Part shown: positions 26,410-36,400 of the stretch, in pieces | Numbering within the stretch: the first letter of the stretch is position 1 | How the letters are laid out: every line of letters starts with the position of its first letter | Source of the DNA: Streptomyces hygroscopicus | GTDB lineage: Bacteria; Actinomycetota; Actinomycetes; Streptomycetales; Streptomycetaceae | Direction: 5' to 3' | NCBI RefSeq assembly: GCF_026168105.1 | Contig: NZ_LBMW01000002.1 | Location: 62,001-126,000 of the forward strand | DNA: 64,000 nucleotides | Made by a program: the position numbers and the translations under genes | Notes under the pieces: generated by a model | What the model was told of the DNA's origin: nothing | The model's input: only the letters and a program-made list of their open reading frames with translations | The model's database searches: none

Positions 26410-28269
26410 TCATCCGCCCAAGGTGGACCACGGGTCGAAATAGCCGAGGAAGCCCTCGTCGTGCGCCCCGACAAGGTGCGCACGATCGAGGAACGTGTTG
26501 TTCATCTCGCAGCTGGTCTCGGGCAGCAGGACACATGCGTGACAGGCCGCAAGGTTGAGCCCGTTGACACCGTTGGCGTCGGCCTCCATGCACAGTGGGT
26601 CGGACGAGCACCAGGAAGCACGTTCCAGGGCGGACAAGAGGCTCCTGGACAGCTGTGCGATCTCCCCTCGCGCGACGATGCCGCCCAGGCTGCCTGCCGA
26701 GTCGCTCGTCGCGGTGTAGAGGAGGACACCGCACATCTCGTCGTTGACGTACAGCCGTTCCCGCAGGGACGCCGCGGGATAGCCGCAGTCGAGGCTCCAT
26801 TCGTTGATCAGCACGTGAGCGAGCGTGTGAAGAAGGACGAAGCGTGACGTCAGCGGCGAGTGGGGCTTCTCCCACCCCTGCTCCCGGAGCATGGCCTCGT
26901 GAGCGGCCCGCATGCGCCGGATCCGGTCGGATTCGGTGGGGTGCACCGCCGACTCCCATTGCCGGAGTCGCGTCTGGTCCAGGGTGAGGAAGACGCCCTC
27001 GCCGACGACATCGATCGCCGGGAGCCAGCCGAGGTCCGGATTCTTGCTCAGACTGCCAACACGAGCCCGGTCGGCCTTCGAGCCCTGCGAAGGGCGGATG
27101 CGGGTGAAGCCGGTCAGGGCCCGAACCTCGCGGAGGCGTTTGACCTGCATCACATGGCCGACGCCTGGAATGTCGGACGGGCCTCGGTCTTTGGGGGGCT
27201 CACAGACGAAATGTTTGTTCTCGGGCGTGTCCTCGGTGACCTTGCGGAGCTGTTCGTACTCCTCCTGCCGGAGCAACTCGCCGGCGGCGAACCGGATCTC
27301 GTCCTCGTCGTCGGGCGTTGGCTCGGGCCGGTTTGCGTTCTCAAGCGTTCGGACTGTGCGCAGCACCTGTGAAAGGGAGAATCCGCCGGGCCTCAGCCAG
27401 CCTTCGTCCTCTGCGAACTCCGCGATGCGCTCGTCGCTCTTGCCGACGAGGTGTTTGCGGTCTGCCTCGACGAGCTCCATCAGCTCCGTGTGCCACGGGG
27501 GGATCGACAAAGCCGAGCGCAGTTCGGCGAACCAGGCTGCCGAGGATCCTCGCTGGAGGGTTTGCGGAGGCCGACTGCAATCGCGCTCCGCTGCGTCGCG
27601 CCCCAGCCATGGGCGGGTACCATGGCAGCGAAGGCCCCGGCGGACGAGGGCCTTCTCACCGAAGGCACCGTCCATCGATGCCTTCTTCCCACAGCTGCAG
27701 ATGATCACGACGCTGCGGAGACTGGACGTGCGGCCGTCGGTCTCCAGAGTCAGTTCAGCGGTGGCCCGCGAGCACGAGGTGGGGGCACCGCTCTTGCGCT
27801 CCGGGTCGGCGTGGACCCAAGCCCAGTAGGGAAATTCGTCGAGGTGTCCGTCCTCGCAGGCCACCATGAAGCGCGAGGGCACCAGCAGGGTCGAGCACCG
27901 GGCACAACGATTGCTGTCCGGCCCTGCGCTGAGGTGGCGGAATGCCTTGAGGGCCTTGCATTCAGGGCACGAGTACGTGTCGGGAAAACGACGCACGCGG
28001 ACGCCGCGTCCCGTGGGGACGCGGGCTGCGGGCGGGCGGCGGAACCCGCTGACCTGCAGTATCGGTTCCAGGCGCTGATCCCGGAGATCGGGCTCGCCCG
28101 TGACGTCCCAGGTGTCCAGCCCGCTGACGATGTACGACTGGTCGGCGACAGCGAGCAGGCCACCCACGCCGTACGTGGTGATCTGCTGGGCACGCCGGAC
28201 GGAGCCGACGGACGGGCGTTTGCGGGCGTCGTCGGTCCCGGTAGTGCCGGAGTTGGTTCTGCGAGGCAT
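26410..28269 (-). CDS. drmB: DISARM protein DrmB (DUF1998 domain)
   Basis: The 619-residue protein opens with the DrmB signature (RRAQQITTYGVGGLLAVADQ, then SYIVSGLDTW). Next comes a zinc-binding pair (YSCPECKAL, CARCSTLLVPSRFMVACEDG). The DUF1998 region at about 500-600 includes LLHTLAHVLINEWSLDCGYP, GVLLYTATSDSAGSLGGIV, a Cys cluster (CSSDPLCM, CHACVLLP) and ETSCEMNNTFLDRAHLVG. In DISARM, DrmB binds DrmA to form the DNA-loading complex that recognises incoming DNA. I start it at ATG 28269, one base after the drmA stop; an in-frame codon at 28308 would overlap drmA by 38 bp. It is the last gene of the minus-strand operon. Confidence 0.92.
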   Translation of the reverse strand: MPRRTNSGTTGTDDARKRPSVGSVRRAQQITTYGVGGLLAVADQSYIVSGLDTWDVTGEPDLRDQRLEPILQVSGFRRPPAARVPTGRGVRVRRFPDTYSCPECKALKAFRHLSAGPDSNRCARCSTLLVPSRFMVACEDGHLDEFPYWAWVHADPERKSGAPTSCSRATAELTLETDGRTSSLRSVVIICSCGKKASMDGAFGEKALVRRGLRCHGTRPWLGRDAAERDCSRPPQTLQRGSSAAWFAELRSALSIPPWHTELMELVEADRKHLVGKSDERIAEFAEDEGWLRPGGFSLSQVLRTVRTLENANRPEPTPDDEDEIRFAAGELLRQEEYEQLRKVTEDTPENKHFVCEPPKDRGPSDIPGVGHVMQVKRLREVRALTGFTRIRPSQGSKADRARVGSLSKNPDLGWLPAIDVVGEGVFLTLDQTRLRQWESAVHPTESDRIRRMRAAHEAMLREQGWEKPHSPLTSRFVLLHTLAHVLINEWSLDCGYPAASLRERLYVNDEMCGVLLYTATSDSAGSLGGIVARGEIAQLSRSLLSALERASWCSSDPLCMEADANGVNGLNLAACHACVLLPETSCEMNNTFLDRAHLVGAHDEGFLGYFDPWSTLGG

Positions 28270-28270
28270 G

Positions 28271-31200
28271 TCAGCTCTCCAGGTACAGGTGGGACTCGAC
28301 GTCGACATCGCGCAGGCTCCACAAGGTTTGGCGGGCCTCGGTGAGGTCGTGGTCCACGTGGGTGCGGAGCAGGGCCAGGTCCGGCCTGCGGTGAGGGTCG
28401 GCCTTGAACTCGAAATCGGCCTCGTACTTCAGCTCATCGTTGGTCTCCACGAGTTGATGCCAGTGGTCGACGAAAGCACGCATCTCCGCGTCTGCGTGCT
28501 CGGCCTCGGCAGGTGAGACCTGTCGGATACGGTTCACCAACTGCTCGCGGACCGCAGCCAGTTGCTGACCGAAGCTGTTCACGTCCTTGGCGTCGACGTT
28601 CGCGCGGATCTCCGGGTGGAGGAGGCGGGCAAGTCCGAGGAACGCGGCATGGAGAGCCTTGTCACGGGCGCGCGCCGCGAAGGGGGTAACGCTGGTCGAT
28701 TCGACCTGCCGGTAGAGAGCCGAGTGGTAGCCGACGAAGTTCTCGTAATGGGAGAGGTCCCTGGATCGAGCCGCGTTGAACAGGGTCACGACGAGACCGG
28801 GGTGGGCGCGGCCGACACGGCTGGTGGCCTGGATGTACTCGGCAGTTGTCTGTGGCTGCCCGGTCACGGCCATCAGGCCGAGGCGGTCGAAGTCGACACC
28901 GACGGAGATGATGTTGGTTGCCAGCGGCACGTCCAGAGCAGACCCGGTCCCAAGGGATTGTCCGAGGGCGCCGAGGAGCCCTGGAAGGTCACTGGACGGG
29001 ACACGGCTGGTGATCTCGGTCGGGACGACCTGCCGAGGTTCCACATCGTCACGCGCGGCCAGTGCCCTGAGGCGTTCGTTGACGTCCGCGTTCACCTGCA
29101 GCTCGGCAGCACCGAGCAGTCGCAGGCTGTTGAAGTACCCCAGCAGCGTCCAGTAGGTGTCCCGTACCGCATGGTCCGGACACCGGAGGTGCCCTGCGTT
29201 GTGCAGGAGGGACGCATAGGCGCGGATGAGGAGGGTCGCCTGGGAGAGCCCGGGCGCGAGAAGACCCACGTAGAGCCGTGACGGTTTCCGCTCCCTGGGG
29301 GCCTCGACAGCGAACCACGAGTCGCGGGCGTCCAGGCCGGACGGTGGGAACTGCGCCACGTCCCTCCCGAACAGCGCTCGTCCCTGCTCCTGGGCGCGCC
29401 GGATCGTTGCCGTGGACGCGATGATCTTCGGGCGGGCGCACGCGATGTCCACGGCCGCTTCGTAGAGGCCGGCGAGGGTTCCGAGTGGTCCGGAGATCAG
29501 GTGAAGTTCGTCCTGAATCACCAGCTCCGGTGGTGGGGTGCTTTGCCAGAGCCTGCCCTTGTCCCGGTTGAAGAGCGCCGCGACGTCCTCACGCCAGGCA
29601 ACACGGGCGAACTTGTCAGCAGTGGCAATGACGAGCGTGGGTCGGACTCGGTAGAGCTCCGTGTCGACGACGTGCACAGGGAGCCCGGGGGAGAAGTCGC
29701 ACGCGCGGTCGTCGCAGCGGATGACCATGCGGTTCCCGGGCACGTCGACCTCATGGTTGCGGACCAACAAGGAGGTGCCGCACCAGGGACAGGCCTTGAG
29801 CTGGACGGGGTTCTCCTCCTGGAGCTTCTCACCGCGCATGAGCTTCTTCAGCGCCTTCTCGGCATCCTTGAGATTGTTGGGTGTGGCAGCCCTCCCCACC
29901 CACATGCCGATGGAGATCTGTTCCTGCCCCAGGCGTTTCGGTTGCTCGGCCCGTACGCTCTCCATCGCACAGATCAGCAGGGCTGCACGCTCGAACTGCT
30001 GAAGGGTGAGCAATCGCAAGGTGTACCGCATGAGCACACTCACTCCGCCCCCCGACGGGCCGTGGCGCAGACGTCGGTGGAAGACTGCGAAGGCGATCAG
30101 CCCGAGGTATGCCTCCGTCTTGCCACCACCGGTCGGGAACCAGAGGAGGTCGGCGACGGATCGGTCGGAGTGCGCCGGATCCACCATGCCGTTGAGACAC
30201 AGCAGGATGAACCCGAGCTGGAACGGCCGCCACGAGCCCCCGGGCGACGGTTCTCCCACACGCTCCCGCTTGATCCACTGGCCTCTGCCGCGCTGGAGCG
30301 CCATGACGCGGTTGGCGAGGCGGAATGCCTCCAATGCATCGGGATCGCGCTCCAAGAGGTCCACACCGGCGCTCATGCGCCGCTGGGCGACACGGCAGCG
30401 CTCCAACTGCTCCTCGGCAAGGTGCACGTAGGAGGGATCGTCGTAGATTCCGTCGCGCAGCAGCTCCGCGTCTGCGACACGGTCGTCGATCCAGTTCCGG
30501 TACAGCGAGACGAACTTGCGTAGGGAGTCGATCAGTTCGTGCTTCGGTGCAGCGGCGAGGTACTGCATGCTCAGGAGGGTGCCGGGTACGGAGGAGTTCG
30601 AGTCGGCGAGGAGGACCTCGTTCACGGGGACGTGTTCCGTCCACACGGAGCTGACTCCCGCGGGCGTCTCATGTCGCGCGGGCCCTCCGACCGGCGAGGG
30701 GGTCCAGGACCAGTCCACCGCACAGCCGTGGCCGACGGCGAATGTGGGGGCGTGACGGTGGAGGAGCAGGGTGAGCCGGCTCTCGTCGTCGAGTTCGCGG
30801 ACCGTCGGGCGTTCCACGAGCGCCGCGCTTCGGTCGGGAACCGTGATCCGCAGTCCCACTTGGAAGAAACACTTCAGATCTTTGATCTCCTGCTGCTCCA
30901 CGGGGTGGGTGTTCACAAGGGTGGCGGTCACGGAGATCGTGTTTCGGGGCCCGCGAGGAGGACGAACGCGCAGGCGCAGGCTCAGGCCGTTGTCGAGTTC
31001 CACCTTTTCTGCGCGTGGGCCCTGAACGTCAACGGGTGTAGGGGGGAGTCGGAGGGGACGGCGGCGCCAGCGCACCTGGGGTATTTCGGTGCTGCCCTGT
31101 TCGGCACGTTCGGGTACCACAGGTTCACCCGAGGGCCCCACCGGCTCGTACACGGCCGCGGACACGTGCACGAGTATGTGGCGGCTGCGCGCCGGGTCGA

Positions 31201-31516
31201 CGGCAAAGGTGAGACCGGTCGCCGAGGGACGCTTGACTTTGGTGAGCACGATGTCCGCATCGGGGGACTCGTTCACCGCCACAGTGGAGTCGGCATCGTC
31301 GAGGTCCTGCTCCGCAGTTTCCGGATCGGACCGTTCCGATTCTGTCGGGCCTACGACGCGCGGAAACAGTACCCCGGTGGAGTAGGTGGTGACCGGCCAG
31401 TCGTCGAGGATCTCGACGTCCTGGCCGTGTTCTCCGTGCGGGCCGAGCAGGTCCGACTTCAATCGCTCGACCAACTGCTCGCGGAAGCCGTAGTGCTGCT
31501 CGTGGTCGTCCGTCAT
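28271..31516 (-). CDS. drmA: DISARM helicase DrmA
   Basis: The 1081-residue protein is a DrmA-type SF2 helicase. A ~450-residue beta-rich N-terminal region precedes the P-loop LWFPTGGGKTEAYLGL (461-467) and an Asp-Glu box, VIQDELHLISGP. A Cys4 ribbon-like insert (ACPWCGTSLL...CDDRACDF) lies between them. Motifs V-VI read NIISVGVDFDRLGLMAVTGQ and YIQATSRVGRAHPG. In DISARM, DrmA with DrmB loads on DNA with a 5' single-stranded end and drives the response. ATG 31516 overlaps the UvrD-gene stop (ATGA). The length is normal for the family. No frameshift or motif loss is seen. Confidence 0.93.
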   Translation of the reverse strand: MTDDHEQHYGFREQLVERLKSDLLGPHGEHGQDVEILDDWPVTTYSTGVLFPRVVGPTESERSDPETAEQDLDDADSTVAVNESPDADIVLTKVKRPSATGLTFAVDPARSRHILVHVSAAVYEPVGPSGEPVVPERAEQGSTEIPQVRWRRRPLRLPPTPVDVQGPRAEKVELDNGLSLRLRVRPPRGPRNTISVTATLVNTHPVEQQEIKDLKCFFQVGLRITVPDRSAALVERPTVRELDDESRLTLLLHRHAPTFAVGHGCAVDWSWTPSPVGGPARHETPAGVSSVWTEHVPVNEVLLADSNSSVPGTLLSMQYLAAAPKHELIDSLRKFVSLYRNWIDDRVADAELLRDGIYDDPSYVHLAEEQLERCRVAQRRMSAGVDLLERDPDALEAFRLANRVMALQRGRGQWIKRERVGEPSPGGSWRPFQLGFILLCLNGMVDPAHSDRSVADLLWFPTGGGKTEAYLGLIAFAVFHRRLRHGPSGGGVSVLMRYTLRLLTLQQFERAALLICAMESVRAEQPKRLGQEQISIGMWVGRAATPNNLKDAEKALKKLMRGEKLQEENPVQLKACPWCGTSLLVRNHEVDVPGNRMVIRCDDRACDFSPGLPVHVVDTELYRVRPTLVIATADKFARVAWREDVAALFNRDKGRLWQSTPPPELVIQDELHLISGPLGTLAGLYEAAVDIACARPKIIASTATIRRAQEQGRALFGRDVAQFPPSGLDARDSWFAVEAPRERKPSRLYVGLLAPGLSQATLLIRAYASLLHNAGHLRCPDHAVRDTYWTLLGYFNSLRLLGAAELQVNADVNERLRALAARDDVEPRQVVPTEITSRVPSSDLPGLLGALGQSLGTGSALDVPLATNIISVGVDFDRLGLMAVTGQPQTTAEYIQATSRVGRAHPGLVVTLFNAARSRDLSHYENFVGYHSALYRQVESTSVTPFAARARDKALHAAFLGLARLLHPEIRANVDAKDVNSFGQQLAAVREQLVNRIRQVSPAEAEHADAEMRAFVDHWHQLVETNDELKYEADFEFKADPHRRPDLALLRTHVDHDLTEARQTLWSLRDVDVESHLYLES

Positions 31517-33423
31517 GCGTCCTCGATCCTGCCGTCGTAGTGGAACCGGCCGATACCGATCGGCCGCGGTGCAAGCCAGAGTCCGCGCGCGCCGAGACCG
31601 GCACGCACGGCTGCGGCGTCCTCGCCGGCGACGGTCTCGACGAGATCGATCCGGGTTCCGGTGATGTTGCGAGGCCAGTGCGCCGGCTGGTGTGACTTCC
31701 CTTGTTGCATGAAGCGGTAGAGGTCGCGACGGAAGGCTTCAGAGGCGACGCCGACGACTTGTTCGTCGTGGAGCAGGGCGTAACCGGGGGCCGTTCGGCT
31801 CTCGTGTGTCTCGACCACCTCGTCCAGTCGTGTCCAAACCACCTCGTCACCCGGGAGGACTCTGCAGGCCAGGTACTTCTGCACCTGCCCGGGGTCGCAA
31901 ATGACGTGTTCGAGCCCTACGGGGTGGTCACGATGGACGTCCCCGGCCAGGACGGAAAGACCCAACCGATGGCTCCGCTTGTAGCCGTACCGCCCCCATC
32001 GATCCGTGCCCTTGACCTTCCGTACCAGTCGGAATCCGCGGGAACGGGTGAGGTATGCGTCGGGCGGCTGCAGGCGGTAGAGCTCGTGACGGCCCCGGGT
32101 CATCGCCACGTAAAGGGCCCGGGCGACGTCGCAGCGATCGGCAGCCACCTGCTCGCGCCCGTCGTCCGGTGGGCCCGGGTCGACGACGAGCACCCGGTCG
32201 AACTCGAGACCCTTGACGCGGTGGAACGTCGAGACGAGCAGGCCGTCGTCCTCCTGCGCCACGAGGCTGTCCGGCAGGTTCCCACGGGCGACGGCTTCGT
32301 GGAGCCGCCCCACCTCCACGACACGTCCGCTGCGGTCGCACGCGGCCCGCAGAAGCAACCGCCACGCGCTCCGGCTTCGGTCGGGGCCGGGCGCGTGCTG
32401 CAGAGCCTCCCATGCTTTGAGGAACCGGTCCTCCGAGACCGAGACGGCGTCCGACAGCTGGGACACGACCCCTGCGACCCATGAGGGAACGGCATGTTCA
32501 CCGGCGCCTCTGCGGACCCGGTGGCCGATGCCCAGATCGGCCAACCAGCGAGAGATCAGCAGTGCATCGCCGTTGGTGGGGCACAGGACGGCGGTCGTCA
32601 TGCTGGAGTCGCAGAGGTGGGCCCGCACGTAAGGGACCTCCAGGTCGCCGAACTCCAGCCTGGTGGCCAACTCCGTGCGGAGATGCTCGTGCACTGTGTC
32701 GGCTTCCGAGGAGGTGACGCAGGAGCGAACCGCGGCCTCGTAGGGGAGCGCGCAGCCCGCTTCGTCGGAAGCGACCCGGAAGTTCTCGGCGAGGGTGAAC
32801 TCGATGAGTTCGCCCTCGAACCGCGTGCGGAGCCAGGAGAAGAACCTGCCCGTTTCGTGGGCCCGCTCTTCCGGATCCTTCACCTGAAAGCCGTAGATGG
32901 CCTGGGCCGGGTCGCCGACAATGGTGAAGCCGCACTCGTAGGCTTCCAGAAAGGTCGTCACGAGCCGCCGGCGATCGCCGACAAGGTCCTGGACCTCGTC
33001 AATGATGACATGTCGAATCTCGTCGAGCGACTCGGGAGCGGTCGTCTCGTCCTCGATGAGCCGAGCGGCCGCACGGATCCGCTCGTCGAAGGAGGAGGCG
33101 TGCCAGGCATCGTCGTTCGAGGTCTCCCTGAGCAACGCAAGGGCCCAGGCGTCGAACGTCGAGACACGCACGTGTTGCGACCTGCCGCCGAGTGACCGCA
33201 GTCGCTCGCGCAACTCGGCCGAGGCGGCGCGCGAAAAGGTCAGGACCAGGAGGTCTCCGCCGGCCAGACCTTCCCAGGAGAGATGCTCGATCCTCCTGAC
33301 CAATGTGAAGGTCTTACCGGTTCCGGCGCCCGCGGTAACCAGCACCTTGCGTCCGGCATGCTCCTCGATGATGCGGCGCTGGCCGTCCGTCGGTTCATCT
33401 GCCACCGCTGCGGATGCGGTCAC
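31513..33423 (-). CDS. UvrD-like SF1 helicase of the DISARM-like operon
   Basis: The 636-residue protein has canonical UvrD/Rep motifs: Q-motif-like TDGQRRIIEEH, Walker A VTAGAGTGKTFT (residues 29-40), motif II VIIDEVQDL, motif V VSTFHRVKGLEFDRVLVV and motif VI ALYVAMTRGRHELY. SF1A helicases of this type unwind DNA 3'-5'. The GTG start at 33423 has AGGAGG five bases upstream and overlaps the previous stop by GTGA; a GTG at 33441 is in frame but has no better site. Known DISARM loci do not use a standalone UvrD in this position, so it may replace DrmD or DrmE. About 60 C-terminal residues beyond the helicase are unassigned. Confidence 0.9.
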   Translation of the reverse strand: MTASAAVADEPTDGQRRIIEEHAGRKVLVTAGAGTGKTFTLVRRIEHLSWEGLAGGDLLVLTFSRAASAELRERLRSLGGRSQHVRVSTFDAWALALLRETSNDDAWHASSFDERIRAAARLIEDETTAPESLDEIRHVIIDEVQDLVGDRRRLVTTFLEAYECGFTIVGDPAQAIYGFQVKDPEERAHETGRFFSWLRTRFEGELIEFTLAENFRVASDEAGCALPYEAAVRSCVTSSEADTVHEHLRTELATRLEFGDLEVPYVRAHLCDSSMTTAVLCPTNGDALLISRWLADLGIGHRVRRGAGEHAVPSWVAGVVSQLSDAVSVSEDRFLKAWEALQHAPGPDRSRSAWRLLLRAACDRSGRVVEVGRLHEAVARGNLPDSLVAQEDDGLLVSTFHRVKGLEFDRVLVVDPGPPDDGREQVAADRCDVARALYVAMTRGRHELYRLQPPDAYLTRSRGFRLVRKVKGTDRWGRYGYKRSHRLGLSVLAGDVHRDHPVGLEHVICDPGQVQKYLACRVLPGDEVVWTRLDEVVETHESRTAPGYALLHDEQVVGVASEAFRRDLYRFMQQGKSHQPAHWPRNITGTRIDLVETVAGEDAAAVRAGLGARGLWLAPRPIGIGRFHYDGRIEDA

Positions 33424-36400
33424 GGGGTCCTCCTGTGCCACAGATGCTCCATACGCGTGTAGGCGAGCCCGCGACCGAAGTTCTCGATGTTGTCGGCCAC
33501 GTTGAGGATCAGGCAGGACCCCTTGCCACCGTTGAGCTTGCCGCGCAGGCCTCGGCCGATCATCTGGATGTAGGTGTTCGGGCTGAACGTGGGGCGGGCC
33601 ACCACGACGGCGCGGACAGCAGGAGCGTCGAATCCCTGAGTCAGCACCTTGTAGTTGGTCAGGACCCTGATTCTGTTCTCCTTGAACGCGGCAATGCGGC
33701 GTCGCCTGATGCTCGGCGGTGTCCTTCCGTCGATCGAGGCCGCTGTGATGCCACGGTCCTGCAACAGTGCGGCAAGGACCTGAGCATGCTCCACGGAGGT
33801 GGCGAAGACCAGGACGGGCCAGTCGGGGGGCAATTCCTCGATCCTGTCCACGATTCGCCGGGTGCGTGGGACGTCCTGGGCGAGGCGCCTGACGACGTCC
33901 GCAGGCAGGGCCATCGCGTGCGTGCTCTGCATCTCGGCCACTTGCTTCGGGTCCAGTGCGTAGGAGCCGCCGAGCAGCTCCTCGTGCTCGACCTCGGCCA
34001 GGACTTCCAAGGACTGCAGATGCCTGTAGGCGTCGTCGTCCTGGAACACGCCGAAGTCGAGGCGTTTGTGCCCGAAACGGGAGGCCAGGGTCCGAGTCTC
34101 GTCGTCGCTGTCGCCGCGGAAGGCCGTCGCTGTCAGACCGACCAGATGACGCGAGGTCCGATACTGGTCGATACCGAGAGCGTCGAGGATGCGCGTGTAG
34201 GTCTTCGGTACGGCGAAGTGGGCCTCGTCGACGATGACGAGGGCGCAGTCACGCAGCCAGGCGTAGTCCTCCTTCGGGAGCCTTAGCACCGCGGTGTCGT
34301 CGAGGGCGACGACCACCTGCGGCCCGTCGGGGACGGGAACGGCATCCGGCATTCCGCCCCACAATCGGGTGATTCGTAGCGGCTTATCCGTTCCCTCCGT
34401 CTGCCAGACGTAGGCCCAGGTCTCGATGGCCTGTTCCGCTAGTTCCTGGCTCTGGGAGATCCAGAGGATCGGGCGGTCGAGGAGGCCGTCGCGCATCGCC
34501 CGGACTCCTGCCTCGACAGCGATCCGCGTTTTGCCAGACCCAGTGGGGGTCTGCAGCATCGCCCTTCTCTCCTCGCCTTGGGCGAGATGGTCGTACATGC
34601 GCCGCACCAGTGTTTTCTGGTAGTCATGAAGCTCCAGAGGCTTGCGTGGGCCAGGGACGGTCTCGTACGGGGAGGGGGAGCCGGAAGTCTGCGGGTCGCC
34701 GGCCCAGGACTCCGGAAAACCGAACGCACGGACGAAGCTCCGCGCAGCCGACCCACCCGTCCATGTCTGAGGCACGTCGAAGCCCGCTTCGGCGAGCGCT
34801 GATGCGAGTACACGCAGGATGTCCTCTCCATGAGCGGCGAGAAGCAGTTCCGCCGCGCGCATGCCGTCGATGCCGGTTCCGCGCAACTCCGCGTCGGCGA
34901 GCGCCAGTCCTGGAGGGAGCTCGGAGATCAGTCGACTCTCGCCGAGGGCGAGCAAGAGCTTGGTGGCCGGGTCGGTCTCCTGGCGGACCTTCAGCAACCT
35001 TCTGTCGTTCTGGTCCTGTTCCTGCTGGCGGAGGAGCGCTTCGCGTCCCTCGACCCCGAGTCGCAGCCCCAGGAGCCGATCCACCGCTTCCAGGCTCGAC
35101 TTCTCGTCGTGCCCCCCACAGAGCAGAACGGTGAGCCCCTGGACAGTTTCGGTCAGTGCCTGCTCCCGTCGACCCTCCGGCCCACGGATGATCCTGACCA
35201 GGTCGGAGCAATGCGCCAGCTTCCAGGCCGACCCTCGAGGCAGAACCTGACGCAACCGTGGGAAGACGTCGGTCAGGGAAACCGGCTCCGCCAGCGGGAC
35301 GGAGTGGATCTCCTCGACCAGAAGGTCGGAGGGGATCCGGAAACGGAATCGGTCGACCAGGAAATGTGCGTCGGTGTCGGTGGGGACGAGGAGTGCGGGC
35401 ACACGCTCACGGAGCAGGACGTCGTACTGGGCTTCGTCGAATGTGACGGCGATGCTCTCATTCCGCTGCACCTCCCAGTCGTCACCCACCCGGCAACGGA
35501 AAAGGTGCTCCTCGTGCTTCAGAGTGCCTGAGGGCGCTGATCGGGCCAGAAACGCGTAGGCCCTTCCGACGAATTCGGTATCCGTCCCCGAGTCCGCTCG
35601 TTGGACCAGTTCGGCCCACAAAGCAGCCGGTACGTCCTGGATGTTGGAAGGCAGCTCGAGCGCACGCGCATACGTGACGGAAAGATCGGCAACGGGGAGC
35701 AGGGTGCTGTCCACGTCCAGCTCGGGGCTCACCGCGGCAGTCGGCCGCCTCACTCCGAGCGAGGTACCGAGCATGCCCTGCTGACGGAGCAGCCAGACCA
35801 GGGGCGACACGACACGGAGGTCCCCACCCTGTCCGGAGGTCCGGATGCATCGCCAGTCGGGCACGATTCCGAGATCAGGGAGCTCCCGCGCGAAAGCGGC
35901 TCGACCTTCGGGGGAGAGCTCCCGCAGAAGGTGCAGGGGTCCGGGGGGATCTTGGCCGATGAGACTCACGGAGGACGCCCGTGGGCGGGAGCTGTTGGGC
36001 CCGAGGGTCGCGCAGAACTCGTTGTACATGACATTGCTGTAATCGCTGAACCAGGAGTCCGGGCGAGGATTCACCCGGGTCGCCGGTCGATCAACGGCAC
36101 CAAGGGCCTTGAGTACCTCCGCGTCGCCTGCATGGAAAACCGGGTCCACGAGGATCGAGGCATCGCGCTGTCCGTCCACGGGCACAACGGGGCCCCCCAG
36201 GATGCAGTCACGGATGACCCGGTACTGGCCGGTGGCGGTGTGCACCTTGAGAACGTTCTCGGGCTCGGGGTAACGCTCCTTGACGATGCTGACCAACTCG
36301 TCGCGCTCGACCGTGCGTGCGAGAGACCAGAAGTCCTCCCAGTCGTTGTTCTTGTACCTGGCGAAGCCCGACGACACGGCGGCCCGCAGCCGTCCGGCGG